DNA of 64,000 nt from Pseudomonas khorasanensis (GTDB lineage Bacteria > Pseudomonadota > Gammaproteobacteria > Pseudomonadales > Pseudomonadaceae): assembly GCF_014268505.2 (NCBI RefSeq), contig NZ_JABWQP020000002.1, forward strand, positions 648,267 through 712,266. The letters are read 5' to 3'. The notes under the pieces were generated by a model. It worked only from the letters and a program-made list of their open reading frames with translations. It was not told the DNA's origin and searched no databases. Within the stretch, counting starts at the first letter, position 1. Every line of letters starts with the position of its first letter. The position numbers were made by a program, and so were the translations under genes. Shown in pieces: positions 18,067 to 27,743 of this stretch.

Positions 18067-18393
18067 AGGTCGGTAATGTCAATAAACATCGCTAATTCAG
18101 CCCCATATTTCACATTCAAAGAAGCTCTGAGCCTCTCTCGTCCTCCTCAAGCTTGTCACCGGTCAACTAACTATGCTCCATGCGCGTCTGGGGGATAGGT
18201 GCGTGGCGGCTCTTGTGATAACATCCGGCGTTTTCCAGGGCCGCTCCACGGAGCTGTCTTTACTGCGCAAATCCACTCTCCAGATTGTTGATTTGTCGTA
18301 AGTCGGTGCATGGCACTCGGCCTGCCCCGACGAGCTTCGTTGCTCCTCTATGGATGTGGCGAAGTTTCACCAGAAAAAGGAATCAGGCTTCTC
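18067..18393. other. Upstream region of gyrA, 327 bases
   Basis: This follows the REP pair and runs to the gyrA start. It presumably carries the gyrA promoter and a leader, but I find no -35/-10 pair that I would stand behind. An in-frame ATG at 18310 would lengthen GyrA by 28 residues that are not part of the family. Confidence 0.5.
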
Positions 18394-21168
18394 ATGGGCG
18401 AACTGGCCAAAGAAATCCTCCCGGTCAATATCGAAGACGAGCTGAAACAGTCCTACCTCGACTACGCAATGAGCGTGATCGTCGGCCGTGCACTGCCGGA
18501 TGCGCGCGATGGCCTCAAGCCCGTGCACCGTCGCGTACTGTTCGCGATGAGCGAGCTGGGCAACGACTACAACAAGCCGTACAAGAAATCTGCCCGTGTT
18601 GTCGGCGACGTGATCGGTAAGTATCACCCGCACGGTGACACCGCCGTGTACGACACCATCGTTCGTATGGCCCAGCCTTTCTCCCTGCGCTACCTGCTGG
18701 TCGACGGCCAGGGCAACTTCGGTTCGGTCGACGGCGACAACGCCGCGGCCATGCGATACACCGAAGTGCGCATGACCAAGCTGGCGCACGAGCTGCTGGC
18801 TGACCTGCATAAAGAAACCGTGGACTGGGTGCCGAACTACGACGGCACCGAAATGATCCCGGCGGTCATGCCGACCCGTATTCCGAACCTGCTGGTCAAC
18901 GGTTCCAGTGGTATCGCCGTGGGCATGGCGACCAACATTCCGCCGCACAACCTCGGTGAAGTCATCGACGGTTGCCTGGCCCTCATCGACAATCCCGAGC
19001 TGACCGTCGATGAGCTGATGCAATACATCCCCGGTCCGGACTTCCCGACCGCCGCCATCATCAATGGTCGCGCCGGCATCATCGAAGCCTACCGTACCGG
19101 TCGCGGGCGCATTTACATGCGTGCCCGTTCGATCATCGAAGACATCGACAAGGTCGGTGGCCGTCAGCAGATCGTCATCACCGAACTCCCTTACCAGCTG
19201 AACAAGGCGCGTCTGATCGAGAAGATCGCCGAGCTGGTCAAGGAGAAGAAGCTCGAAGGCATCACCGAACTGCGCGACGAGTCCGACAAGGACGGTATGC
19301 GCGTCGTGATCGAGCTGCGTCGCGGCGAGGTGCCTGAGGTGATCCTCAACAACCTCTACGCCCAGACCCAACTGCAAGCGGTATTCGGCATCAACATCGT
19401 TGCGTTGATCGATGGCCGCCCGCGCATCCTGAACCTCAAGGATCTGCTCGAAGCCTTCGTCCGTCACCGTCGCGAAGTCGTTACCCGCCGTACCGTGTTC
19501 GAGCTGCGCAAGGCGCGCGAGCGTGGTCACATTCTCGAAGGCCAGGCCGTTGCCCTGTCGAACATCGACCCGGTCATCGCGCTGATCAAAGCCTCGCCAA
19601 CCCCGTCGGAAGCCAAGGAAGCGCTGATCAGCACGCCTTGGGAATCGTCGGCGGTCGTTGCGATGGTCGAGCGCGCCGGTGCCGATTCGTGCCGTCCGGA
19701 AAACCTCGACCCTCAGTACGGTCTGCGCGAAGGCAAGTACTTCCTGTCGCCGGAACAGGCACAGGCTATTCTTGAACTGCGCCTGCACCGTCTGACCGGT
19801 CTGGAGCATGAGAAGCTGCTGGCCGAGTACCAGGAAATCCTCAACCAGATCGGCGAGCTGATCCGCATCCTCAACAGCGCCGTGCGCCTGATGGAAGTGA
19901 TCCGCGAAGAACTGGAAGTGATCCGCGCCGAATACGGCGACGCGCGCCGCACCGAAATTCTCGATGCCCGTCTCGATCTGACCCTGGGCGACATGATCCC
20001 GGAAGAAGAGCGCGTCGTGACCATCTCCCACGGTGGCTATGCCAAGACCCAGCCGCTGGCTGCGTACCAGGCCCAGCGTCGTGGCGGTAAAGGCAAGTCG
20101 GCGACCGGCGTCAAGGATGAGGACTACATCGCTCACCTGCTTGTTGCCAACAGCCACACCACGCTGCTGCTGTTCTCCAGCAAGGGCAAGGTGTACTGGC
20201 TCAAGACCTACGAAATTCCGGAAGCGTCCCGCGCCGCCCGTGGTCGTCCGCTGGTCAACCTGTTGCCGTTGAGCGAAGGCGAATACATCACCACGATGTT
20301 GCCGGTCGATCTCGAAGCGATGAAGAAGCGCGCTGACGAGGAAGAGGCTGAAGGCATCGATGCCGATGTTGAAGACATCGAAAACAGCAACGAGACCGAA
20401 GAAGAGCGCCGCGCCCGTATCAAGGCTGCCGACCGCAAGAAGGCACCGTTCATCTTCATGTCGACCGCCAACGGTACGGTCAAGAAGACCCCGCTGGTGG
20501 CCTTCAGCCGTCAGCGCAGCGTCGGTCTGATCGCGCTGGAACTGGACGAAGGCGATATCCTGATCTCCGCAGCCATCACCGACGGCGAGCAGGAAATCAT
20601 GCTGTTCTCCGACGGCGGCAAAGTGACTCGCTTCAAGGAGTCCGAAGTACGTGCCATGGGCCGTACCGCTCGCGGCGTGCGCGGCATGCGTCTGCCGGAA
20701 GGGCAGAAGCTGATTTCCATGCTGATCCCGGAAGAAGGCAGCGAGATTCTCACCGCTTCCGAGCGTGGCTACGGCAAGCGTACCGCCATCACCGAGTTTC
20801 CTGAATACAAGCGTGGCGGTCAGGGCGTGATCGCCATGGTCAGCAACGAGCGTAACGGCCGTCTGGTCGGCGCGGTTCAGGTGCAGGATGGCGAAGAGAT
20901 CATGCTGATCTCCGATCAGGGCACCCTGGTGCGCACCCGTGTCGACGAAGTGTCGAGCCTGGGCCGTAATACTCAGGGCGTGACGCTGATCAAACTGGCC
21001 AAGGACGAAACCCTGGTCGGGCTGGAGCGGGTTCAGGAGCCTTCGGAGATTGAAGGTGAAGAGCTCGAGGGCGAAGAGGGCGAAGAATTCGAAGGCACCG
21101 TCGGCACCGACGAAGCCGGCGAAGACCAGCAACTCGACGCCGCAGCTGACGAAGAACCGCAGGAATAA
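18394..21168 (+). CDS. gyrA: DNA gyrase subunit A
   Basis: GyrA cuts and rejoins DNA in the A2B2 gyrase that introduces negative supercoils. It is 924 residues and starts [20 protein letters not shown]. The quinolone-resistance region reads [13 protein letters not shown] with threonine at position 83 and aspartate at 87, the usual sensitive residues for Pseudomonas. The catalytic tyrosine lies in [10 protein letters not shown]. The C-terminal pinwheel domain contains the GyrA box QRRGGKG. An acidic insertion (near residues 650-690) and a strongly acidic tail (last 40 residues) are present, as I recall for Pseudomonas GyrA. A hairpin terminator follows. Confidence 0.97.
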   Translation: MGELAKEILPVNIEDELKQSYLDYAMSVIVGRALPDARDGLKPVHRRVLFAMSELGNDYNKPYKKSARVVGDVIGKYHPHGDTAVYDTIVRMAQPFSLRYLLVDGQGNFGSVDGDNAAAMRYTEVRMTKLAHELLADLHKETVDWVPNYDGTEMIPAVMPTRIPNLLVNGSSGIAVGMATNIPPHNLGEVIDGCLALIDNPELTVDELMQYIPGPDFPTAAIINGRAGIIEAYRTGRGRIYMRARSIIEDIDKVGGRQQIVITELPYQLNKARLIEKIAELVKEKKLEGITELRDESDKDGMRVVIELRRGEVPEVILNNLYAQTQLQAVFGINIVALIDGRPRILNLKDLLEAFVRHRREVVTRRTVFELRKARERGHILEGQAVALSNIDPVIALIKASPTPSEAKEALISTPWESSAVVAMVERAGADSCRPENLDPQYGLREGKYFLSPEQAQAILELRLHRLTGLEHEKLLAEYQEILNQIGELIRILNSAVRLMEVIREELEVIRAEYGDARRTEILDARLDLTLGDMIPEEERVVTISHGGYAKTQPLAAYQAQRRGGKGKSATGVKDEDYIAHLLVANSHTTLLLFSSKGKVYWLKTYEIPEASRAARGRPLVNLLPLSEGEYITTMLPVDLEAMKKRADEEEAEGIDADVEDIENSNETEEERRARIKAADRKKAPFIFMSTANGTVKKTPLVAFSRQRSVGLIALELDEGDILISAAITDGEQEIMLFSDGGKVTRFKESEVRAMGRTARGVRGMRLPEGQKLISMLIPEEGSEILTASERGYGKRTAITEFPEYKRGGQGVIAMVSNERNGRLVGAVQVQDGEEIMLISDQGTLVRTRVDEVSSLGRNTQGVTLIKLAKDETLVGLERVQEPSEIEGEELEGEEGEEFEGTVGTDEAGEDQQLDAAADEEPQE

Positions 21169-21180
21169 GCGGACAAACGA

Positions 21181-21207
21181 GGGGGCGGATGAGAATTCGC
21201 CCCCTTG
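21181..21207 (+). terminator. Hairpin after gyrA
   Basis: GGGGGCG pairs with CGCCCCC around a 10-base loop and is followed by a T-rich stretch. It lies 12 bases after the gyrA stop. Confidence 0.6.
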
Positions 21208-21243
21208 TTATTTGTCCTGTTTGAAATTTGCGACACTGCGCAG

Positions 21244-21345
21244 GATCGTTCCCATGCTCCGCGTGGGAATGCCGCTCGGGACGCTCCGCGTCCCATGACG
21301 CAGAGCGTCATTGGATGCATTCCCACGCGGAGCATGGGAACGATC
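21244..21345. repeat. 29-base perfect inverted repeat (GATCGTTCCCATGCTCCGCG class)
   Basis: Left arm 21244-21272 and right arm 21317-21345 are perfect reverse complements and enclose 44 bases that contain a further shorter palindrome (GACGCTCCGCGTC). It lies between gyrA and serC, and would form a long hairpin in RNA. Confidence 0.9.
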
Positions 21346-21396
21346 AGTCGTAGATCAAAAGATTGAAGTGACCACCAAATCAGAGCGAGATTGGAT

Positions 21397-22482
21397 GTGA
21401 GCAAGCGAGCCTATAACTTCTGCGCCGGTCCTGCGGCGCTGCCTGAAGCTGTTCTGCAGCGCGCCCAGGGTGAACTCCTCGACTGGCACGGCAAGGGCCT
21501 GTCGGTCATGGAAATGAGCCATCGCAGCGATGAGTTCGTGTCCATCGCCACCCAGGCCGAGCAGGATCTGCGTGACCTGCTGAATATCCCGTCCAACTAT
21601 AAAGTGCTGTTTCTGCAGGGTGGCGCCAGCCAGCAATTTGCGCAGATCCCGCTGAACCTGATGCCGGAAGGCAGCTCGGCCGACTACATCGACACCGGTA
21701 TCTGGTCGCAGAAAGCCATCGAAGAAGCCTCGCGCTACGGTCACGTCAACGTCGCCGCTACCGCCAAGCCTTACGACTATTTCGCCATTCCCGGCCAAAA
21801 CGAGTGGAGCCTGTCCAAGGACGCCGCTTACGTTCACTACGCGCCGAACGAAACCATCGGCGGCCTGGAATTCCAGTGGATCCCGGAAACCGGTGACGTG
21901 CCTCTGGTAGCTGACATGTCTTCGGACATTCTGTCGCGTCCGGTGGATATCTCGCGTTTTGGCATGATCTACGCCGGTGCGCAGAAAAACATCGGCCCGA
22001 GCGGCATCGTGGTCAACATCATCCGTGAAGACCTGCTCGGCAAGGCGCGCTCGCTGTGCCCGACCATGCTCAATTACAAGGTCGCGGCCGACAACGGCTC
22101 GATGTACAACACGCCGCCGACCCTGGCCTGGTACTTGTCCGGTCTGGTGTTCCAGTGGCTGAAAGAGCAGGGTGGCGTCGAAGCCATCGCCCAACTCAAC
22201 GACGTCAAGCAGCGCACGCTGTACGACTTCATCGACGCCAGTGGCCTCTACAGCAACCCGATCAACAAGTCAGACCGCTCGTGGATGAACGTGCCGTTCC
22301 GCCTGGCTGACGATCGCCTGGACAAGCCGTTTCTCGCCGGTGCCGACGAGCGCGGCCTGCTCAATCTCAAGGGGCACCGCTCCGTGGGCGGCATGCGTGC
22401 CTCCATCTACAACGCCGTCGACATCACCGCCGTCAATGCGCTGGTGGCGTACATGGCTGAATTCGAGAAGGAACACGGCTGA
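21397..22482 (+). CDS. serC: Phosphoserine aminotransferase
   Basis: This is a PLP enzyme that makes phosphoserine for serine synthesis and also acts in pyridoxal phosphate synthesis. It is 361 residues and starts SKRAYNFCAGPAALPEAVL. The PLP lysine lies in IYAGAQKNIGPSG. The GTG at 21397 gives the usual SerC N-terminus; a TTG six bases upstream is in frame but unlikely. Its TGA overlaps the ATG of pheA by one base. It opens the rightward amino acid run that leads to rpsA, a linkage well known in gammaproteobacteria as serC-aroA-rpsA and enlarged in Pseudomonas. Confidence 0.96.
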   Translation: MSKRAYNFCAGPAALPEAVLQRAQGELLDWHGKGLSVMEMSHRSDEFVSIATQAEQDLRDLLNIPSNYKVLFLQGGASQQFAQIPLNLMPEGSSADYIDTGIWSQKAIEEASRYGHVNVAATAKPYDYFAIPGQNEWSLSKDAAYVHYAPNETIGGLEFQWIPETGDVPLVADMSSDILSRPVDISRFGMIYAGAQKNIGPSGIVVNIIREDLLGKARSLCPTMLNYKVAADNGSMYNTPPTLAWYLSGLVFQWLKEQGGVEAIAQLNDVKQRTLYDFIDASGLYSNPINKSDRSWMNVPFRLADDRLDKPFLAGADERGLLNLKGHRSVGGMRASIYNAVDITAVNALVAYMAEFEKEHG

Positions 22483-23576
22483 TGTCCGACCAGGAACTCA
22501 AGGCACTGCGCGTTCGCATCGACGCTCTGGACACCAAGGTCATGGAGCTGATCAGTGAGCGTGCGCGTTGCGCCCAGGAAGTCGCGCGCGTGAAGATGGC
22601 CTCGCTGGCCGAAGGCGAAGTGCCGGTGTTCTATCGCCCCGAGCGCGAAGCTCAGGTGCTCAAACGCGTGATGGAGCGCAATCAGGGGCCGCTGGGCAAC
22701 GAAGAGATGGCGCGGCTGTTTCGCGAAATCATGTCGTCGTGCCTGGCGCTCGAGCAGCCGCTGAAAGTGGCTTACCTCGGCCCTGAAGGCACCTTCACCC
22801 AGGCCGCCGCCATGAAGCATTTCGGCCACGCTGTGATCAGCAAGCCGATGGCGGCGATCGACGAAGTGTTCCGCGAGGTCGCGGCAGGTGCAGTGAATTT
22901 CGGCGTGGTGCCGGTGGAAAACTCCACCGAAGGCGCAGTCAACCACACGCTGGACAGCTTCCTCGAGCACGACATGGTGATCTGCGGCGAAGTCGAGCTG
23001 CGCATCCACCACCACCTGCTGGTCGGTGAAAACACCAAGACCGACAGCATCAGTCGCATCTATTCCCACGCGCAGTCGCTGGCCCAGTGCCGAAAGTGGC
23101 TGGACGCGCATTACCCGAATGTTGAGCGCGTGGCGGTATCGAGCAACGCCGAAGCAGCCAAGCGGGTCAAGGGCGAGTGGAATTCGGCAGCGATCGCTGG
23201 CGACATGGCGGCGGGCCTGTACGGTCTGACCCGTCTGGCCGAGAAAATCGAGGATCGTCCGGACAACTCGACGCGCTTTCTGATGATCGGTAACCAGGAA
23301 GTGCCGCCGACCGGCGACGACAAGACGTCGATCATCGTGTCGATGAGCAACAAGCCCGGCGCGCTCCACGAGCTGCTGGTGCCGTTCCATGACAATGGCA
23401 TTGACCTGACCCGCATCGAAACCCGTCCGTCGCGCAGCGGCAAATGGACCTACGTGTTCTTTATCGACTTTGTCGGTCATCACCGCGATCCGTTGATCAA
23501 AGGTGTGCTGGAAAAGATCAGTCAGGAAGCAGTAGCACTCAAAGTGCTGGGTTCCTACCCGAAAGCAGTTCTCTAA
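22482..23576 (+). CDS. pheA: Bifunctional chorismate mutase / prephenate dehydratase (P-protein)
   Basis: This is 364 residues with three parts: an AroQ chorismate mutase domain (about 1-90, with LRVRIDALDTKVMELISERA), prephenate dehydratase (about 95-275, with YLGPEGTFTQAAAMKHFG and VPVENSTEGAVNHTLD), and an ACT domain (about 285-360) that binds phenylalanine for feedback control. The ACT motif reads ETRP where ESRP is common. It converts chorismate to phenylpyruvate. It overlaps serC by one base and is followed by hisC after 13 bases. Confidence 0.96.
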   Translation: MSDQELKALRVRIDALDTKVMELISERARCAQEVARVKMASLAEGEVPVFYRPEREAQVLKRVMERNQGPLGNEEMARLFREIMSSCLALEQPLKVAYLGPEGTFTQAAAMKHFGHAVISKPMAAIDEVFREVAAGAVNFGVVPVENSTEGAVNHTLDSFLEHDMVICGEVELRIHHHLLVGENTKTDSISRIYSHAQSLAQCRKWLDAHYPNVERVAVSSNAEAAKRVKGEWNSAAIAGDMAAGLYGLTRLAEKIEDRPDNSTRFLMIGNQEVPPTGDDKTSIIVSMSNKPGALHELLVPFHDNGIDLTRIETRPSRSGKWTYVFFIDFVGHHRDPLIKGVLEKISQEAVALKVLGSYPKAVL

Positions 23577-23589
23577 GGGGCGGTAGCAA

Positions 23590-24702
23590 ATGAGTGGCAA
23601 CTTCCTCGCTCTGGCACAGCCGGGCGTGCAACAACTTTCGCCGTACGTTCCGGGCAAGCCTGTGGACGAACTGGCGCGCGAGCTGGATCTGGATCCAGCG
23701 AAAATCGTCAAACTGGCGAGCAATGAAAACCCGCTGGGCGCCAGCCCGAAAGCGCTCGCGGCGATCCGCGAAGAGCTCGCCGAGCTGACCCGCTATCCGG
23801 ATGGCAATGGTTTCGCATTGAAGTCGTTGTTGGCCGAACAGTGCCGTGTCGAGCTCAATCAGGTCACGTTGGGCAATGGCTCCAACGACATTCTCGAGCT
23901 GGTTGCCCGAGCCTATCTGGCGCCGGGTCTCAATGCTGTGTTCAGCGAACATGCCTTCGCGGTGTATCCAATCGCGACTCAAGCGGTCGGCGCGCAAGCC
24001 AAGGTCGTTCCGGCCAAGGATTGGGGGCATGACCTGCCGGCGATGCTCGCGGCCATCGATGCGAACACTCGCGTGGTGTTCATCGCCAATCCGAACAACC
24101 CGACCGGCACCTGGTTCGGCGCCGAAGCGCTGGACGAGTTCCTGCAGGACGTTCCCGAGCATGTGCTGGTCGTCCTCGACGAGGCTTACATCGAATACGC
24201 CGAAGGCAGCGACTTGCCGGACGGCTTGGACTTCCTCGCGGCTTACCCGAACCTGCTGGTGTCGCGCACCTTTTCCAAGGCTTATGGCCTGGCGGCGCTG
24301 CGCGTCGGTTATGGCTTGTCGACGCCCGTGGTCGCGGACGTGCTCAATCGCGTTCGTCAGCCGTTCAACGTCAACAGCCTGGCCCTGGCGGCAGCCTGCG
24401 CGGCGTTGAAAGACGAGGAATATCTGGCGCAAAGCCGTCAGCTCAACGAAGCGGGCATGCAGCAGTTGCAAGCCGGTTTTCGTGAATTGGGTCTGGGCTG
24501 GATCGAGTCCAAAGGCAACTTCCTCTGTGTCGATCTCGGTCAGGTTGCAGCTCCAGTGTTCGAGGGTTTGCTGCGCGAAGGCGTGATCGTGCGCCCGGTG
24601 GCCAATTACGGCATGCCGAACCATCTGCGGGTCACCATCGGACTGCCGGCGGAAAACAGCCGTTTCCTCGAAGCGCTGCGCAAGGTTCTGGCTCGTGGTT
24701 GA
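23590..24702 (+). CDS. hisC: Histidinol-phosphate aminotransferase (aromatic type)
   Basis: This is a 370-residue fold-type I PLP aminotransferase. Visible are KLASNENPLG, the IANPNNPTGT stretch, LDEAYIEYA, and the PLP lysine in SRTFSKAYGLAALRVGYG. HisC-type enzymes act on imidazole acetol phosphate and often on phenylpyruvate or arogenate. Its place between pheA and tyrA suggests an aromatic aminotransferase role, the hisC2 of Pseudomonas, rather than the his-operon copy. Its stop overlaps the next gene's GTG by 8 bases. Confidence 0.92.
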   Translation: MSGNFLALAQPGVQQLSPYVPGKPVDELARELDLDPAKIVKLASNENPLGASPKALAAIREELAELTRYPDGNGFALKSLLAEQCRVELNQVTLGNGSNDILELVARAYLAPGLNAVFSEHAFAVYPIATQAVGAQAKVVPAKDWGHDLPAMLAAIDANTRVVFIANPNNPTGTWFGAEALDEFLQDVPEHVLVVLDEAYIEYAEGSDLPDGLDFLAAYPNLLVSRTFSKAYGLAALRVGYGLSTPVVADVLNRVRQPFNVNSLALAAACAALKDEEYLAQSRQLNEAGMQQLQAGFRELGLGWIESKGNFLCVDLGQVAAPVFEGLLREGVIVRPVANYGMPNHLRVTIGLPAENSRFLEALRKVLARG

Positions 24703-26938
24703 TGTCACTGCGCTGCAACCTGCTGCACCTATGATCGGTCGCCTTGTGGTGGTCGGTCTGGGGTTGATCGGTGGTTCGTTTGCCAAGGGTTTGCGTGAAA
24801 GCGGCGTGTGTCGCGAAGTGGTCGGGGTAGATCTCGACCCGCAATCGCGCAAGCTCGCGGTCGAGTTGGGCGTGGTCGATCGCTGCGAAGATGATCTGGC
24901 CGTGGCCTGCGCGGGCGCTGATGTGATTCAGCTGGCCGTCCCGATTCTGGCGATGGAAAAGCTGCTCGCTCGTTTGGCTGTCATGGACCTGGGGCAAGCG
25001 ATCCTCACGGATGTCGGCAGCGCCAAAGGCAACGTGGTGCGCGCAGCGACCGAAGCGTTCGGCGGCATGCCTTCGCGCTTCGTGCCCGGGCATCCGATTG
25101 CCGGGTCCGAGCAGAGCGGGGTGGAAGCCTCCAATGCCGAGCTGTTCCGTCGGCACAAGGTGATCCTGACGCCACTCGAACAGACTGATCCTGCTGCGCT
25201 CGCGGTGGTCGATCGGCTCTGGCGCGAATTGGGCGCCGATGTCGAGCACATGCAGGTCGAGCGTCATGATGAAGTGCTGGCTGCCACCAGCCATCTGCCG
25301 CACCTGCTGGCCTTTGGTCTGGTTGATTCGCTGGCCAAGCGCAATGAAAATCTGGAGATCTTCCGTTACGCTGCCGGTGGTTTTCGCGATTTCACAAGAA
25401 TCGCCGGAAGCGATCCGGTGATGTGGCACGACATCTTCCTCGCCAACCGCGAGGCTGTCCTGCGCACACTCGATACATTTCGCAGCGACCTCGACGCCTT
25501 GCGCGACGCGGTCGATGCAGGGGATGGGCACCAATTGTTGGGCGTTTTCACGCGCGCCCGGGTTGCCCGCGAGCATTTCAGTAAAATCCTGGCCCGCAGG
25601 GCCTATGTGGACGCTATGAACTCCAACGATCTGATCTTCCTGGCTCAACCTGGTGGCCGCCTGTCCGGTCGGATTCGCGTACCGGGTGACAAATCGATTT
25701 CCCACCGTTCGATCATGCTTGGTTCGCTGGCCGAAGGCGTCACCGAAGTCGAAGGCTTCCTCGAGGGCGAAGACGCCCTGGCGACCTTGCAGGCGTTCCG
25801 CGACATGGGCGTGGTCATCGAAGGCCCGCATCACGGCCGCGTGACCATCCACGGTGTCGGCCTGCACGGCCTGAAAGCTGCGCCGGGGCCGATCTACCTG
25901 GGCAACTCCGGCACTTCGATGCGTCTGCTGTCCGGCCTGCTGGCGGCACAGAACTTCGACAGCACCCTGACCGGCGATGCTTCGCTGTCCAAGCGCCCGA
26001 TGAACCGCGTGGCCAACCCGCTGCGTGAGATGGGCGCCGTGATCGAAACCGCCGCAGAAGGTCGTCCACCGATGACCATTCGCGGTGGCCACAAGCTCAA
26101 AGGCCTGACCTACACCATGCCGATGGCGAGCGCTCAGGTGAAATCCTGCCTGTTGCTGGCCGGCCTGTATGCAGAAGGCAAAACCACCGTGACCGAGCCT
26201 GCGCCGACCCGCGACCACACCGAGCGCATGCTTCGTGGCTTCGGGTACCCGGTCAGTGTCGACGGCGCCACCGCCTCGGTCGAGTCTGGCGGCAAACTGA
26301 CCGCGACCCACATAGAAGTGCCGGGCGACATCTCTTCCTCGGCGTTCTTCCTGGTCGCGGCTTCCATTGCTGAAGGGTCTGAGCTGGTGCTTGAACACGT
26401 CGGCATCAACCCGACCCGTACCGGCGTTATCGACATCCTGCGTCTGATGGGTGCCGATATCACTCTGGAAAACCAGCGTGAAGTCGGAGGCGAGCCGGTG
26501 GCTGACCTGCGCGTGCGGGCAGCTAAACTCAAAGGTATCGAGATTCCCGAAGAGTTGGTTCCGCTGGCGATTGACGAATTCCCGGTGCTGTTCGTGGCGG
26601 CCGCCTGTGCCGAAGGCCGTACTGTGCTGACCGGCGCCGAAGAGCTGCGGGTCAAGGAATCCGACCGGATCCAGGTCATGGCGGACGGTTTGCTGGCGCT
26701 GGGCGTCAAGTGCGAGCCGACCCCGGACGGCATCATCATCGACGGCGGCCAGATTGGCGGCGGCGAAGTGCATGGTCACGGCGATCACCGTATCGCCATG
26801 GCATTCAGCGTGGCCTCGCTGCGCGCCACGGCACCGATCCGCATCCACGATTGTGCCAACGTCGCGACGTCGTTCCCCAACTTCCTCGCATTGTGCGGGC
26901 AGGTCGGCATTCGTGTGGCACAAGAGGTTCAGTCGTGA
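24695..26938 (+). CDS. tyrA-aroA: Fused prephenate dehydrogenase / EPSP synthase
   Basis: This is a 747-residue fusion. The first part (about 1-300) is TyrA, with the NAD motif [16 protein letters not shown] and [12 protein letters not shown]. The second part (about 310-747) is 5-enolpyruvylshikimate-3-phosphate synthase, with [27 protein letters not shown] and [13 protein letters not shown]. The [13 protein letters not shown] stretch resembles class II EPSP synthases rather than the E. coli type. The two activities sit on either side of chorismate in aromatic synthesis. The fusion is known in Pseudomonas. The GTG at 24695 overlaps hisC by 8 bases; an ATG at 24731 is the alternative start. 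Confidence 0.95.
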   Translation: MVDVTALQPAAPMIGRLVVVGLGLIGGSFAKGLRESGVCREVVGVDLDPQSRKLAVELGVVDRCEDDLAVACAGADVIQLAVPILAMEKLLARLAVMDLGQAILTDVGSAKGNVVRAATEAFGGMPSRFVPGHPIAGSEQSGVEASNAELFRRHKVILTPLEQTDPAALAVVDRLWRELGADVEHMQVERHDEVLAATSHLPHLLAFGLVDSLAKRNENLEIFRYAAGGFRDFTRIAGSDPVMWHDIFLANREAVLRTLDTFRSDLDALRDAVDAGDGHQLLGVFTRARVAREHFSKILARRAYVDAMNSNDLIFLAQPGGRLSGRIRVPGDKSISHRSIMLGSLAEGVTEVEGFLEGEDALATLQAFRDMGVVIEGPHHGRVTIHGVGLHGLKAAPGPIYLGNSGTSMRLLSGLLAAQNFDSTLTGDASLSKRPMNRVANPLREMGAVIETAAEGRPPMTIRGGHKLKGLTYTMPMASAQVKSCLLLAGLYAEGKTTVTEPAPTRDHTERMLRGFGYPVSVDGATASVESGGKLTATHIEVPGDISSSAFFLVAASIAEGSELVLEHVGINPTRTGVIDILRLMGADITLENQREVGGEPVADLRVRAAKLKGIEIPEELVPLAIDEFPVLFVAAACAEGRTVLTGAEELRVKESDRIQVMADGLLALGVKCEPTPDGIIIDGGQIGGGEVHGHGDHRIAMAFSVASLRATAPIRIHDCANVATSFPNFLALCGQVGIRVAQEVQS

Positions 26939-27624
26939 AAAACATCGCACCGGTCATCACCATCGATGGGCCAAGCGGCTCCGGCAAAGGCACGGTCGCC
27001 GGGATTCTGGCCAAGCGTCTGGGCTGGAACCTGCTGGATTCCGGTGCGCTTTACCGCTTGCTGGCGTTTGCTGCACATAACCACGGTGTCGACCTGACCA
27101 ACGAGGAGCTGCTCAAGCAACTGGCCGCTCATCTGGATGTTCAGTTCATCGCGGCGACTGAAGGTCAGCTGCAGCGGATCATTCTGGAAGGCGACGAAGT
27201 CAGCGATGTCATCCGCACTGAAAGCGTCGGCTCCGGTGCCTCGCAAGTGGCGGCGTTGCCTGCCGTGCGCGACGCGCTGCTGCAGCGCCAGCGCGCGTTC
27301 CAGGAAGCGCCGGGGCTGGTGGCCGACGGTCGCGACATGGGCACGGTGGTTTTTCCGGATGCACCGCTGAAGATTTTCCTCACCGCCAGTGCCGAGGAGC
27401 GGGCGCGCCGCCGATATTTGCAGTTGAAGGGCAAAGTCGAGGGTGTTAGTCTGTCGAGTCTGCTAGATGAGATCCGTGCACGCGATGAGCGTGACACCCA
27501 GCGCGCAGTAGCCCCGCTCAAACCGGCGGCCGACGCGATACAGCTGGATTCCACGGAGCTTTCCATCGATCAGGTGCTTGAACGCATCATGAGCGAGATC
27601 GCCATTCGCGATATCGCCGGGTGA
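26935..27624 (+). CDS. cmk: Cytidylate kinase
   Basis: This is a 229-residue nucleotide kinase that phosphorylates CMP and dCMP. The P-loop is GPSGSGKGT near residue 12; [20 protein letters not shown] and the later [16 protein letters not shown] are the Cmk family stretches. The GTG start overlaps the TGA of aroA, so the two genes are probably translationally coupled. Longer in-frame readings run into aroA. It lies directly before rpsA, as in most gammaproteobacteria. Confidence 0.95.
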   Translation: MKNIAPVITIDGPSGSGKGTVAGILAKRLGWNLLDSGALYRLLAFAAHNHGVDLTNEELLKQLAAHLDVQFIAATEGQLQRIILEGDEVSDVIRTESVGSGASQVAALPAVRDALLQRQRAFQEAPGLVADGRDMGTVVFPDAPLKIFLTASAEERARRRYLQLKGKVEGVSLSSLLDEIRARDERDTQRAVAPLKPAADAIQLDSTELSIDQVLERIMSEIAIRDIAG

Positions 27625-27684
27625 CCAAGAGGGTCGCAGGGGACCAGTCATAGTCCTGCGGTGCTTCTTTTAAATGAAACTAAC

Positions 27685-27731
27685 CCACACCGTCTGGGGT
27701 GTGGAGATGGGCGTTTTCTTCGCCCTCATCT
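27685..27731 (+). promoter_or_regulatory. Two consecutive hairpins in the rpsA leader
   Basis: A 7-base stem CCACACC/GGTGTGG (27685-27704) is followed by a second hairpin (27706-27731, GATGGGCG with CGCCC-T-CATC, one bulge). It ends 12 bases before the rpsA start, overlapping the region where ribosomes bind. Ribosomal protein S1 represses its own mRNA in E. coli through a structured leader; a similar role here is inferred. Confidence 0.5.
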
Positions 27732-27743
27732 ACAGGAATTAAA

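Noticed and set aside
18482..18700. Possible quinolone-resistance changes in gyrA.
   Set aside because: The residues at positions 83 (threonine) and 87 (aspartate) are the usual wild type.
18367..21132. A 921-codon leftward frame opposite gyrA.
   Set aside because: It is a shadow of the GC-rich gyrA codons, with low-complexity residues such as repeated aspartate-glutamine-histidine and no recognisable domain.
23578..23588. GGGGCGGTAGC before hisC resembles the ops/JUMPstart element (GGCGGTAG) that recruits RfaH.
   Set aside because: It is a single short match directly at the ribosome site of an amino acid gene, far from the polysaccharide cluster and with no other JUMPstart bases. It is most simply a ribosome binding site.
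24632..26950. A 772-codon leftward frame opposite tyrA-aroA.
   Set aside because: It is an antisense shadow of a gene whose domains are clear on the other strand.
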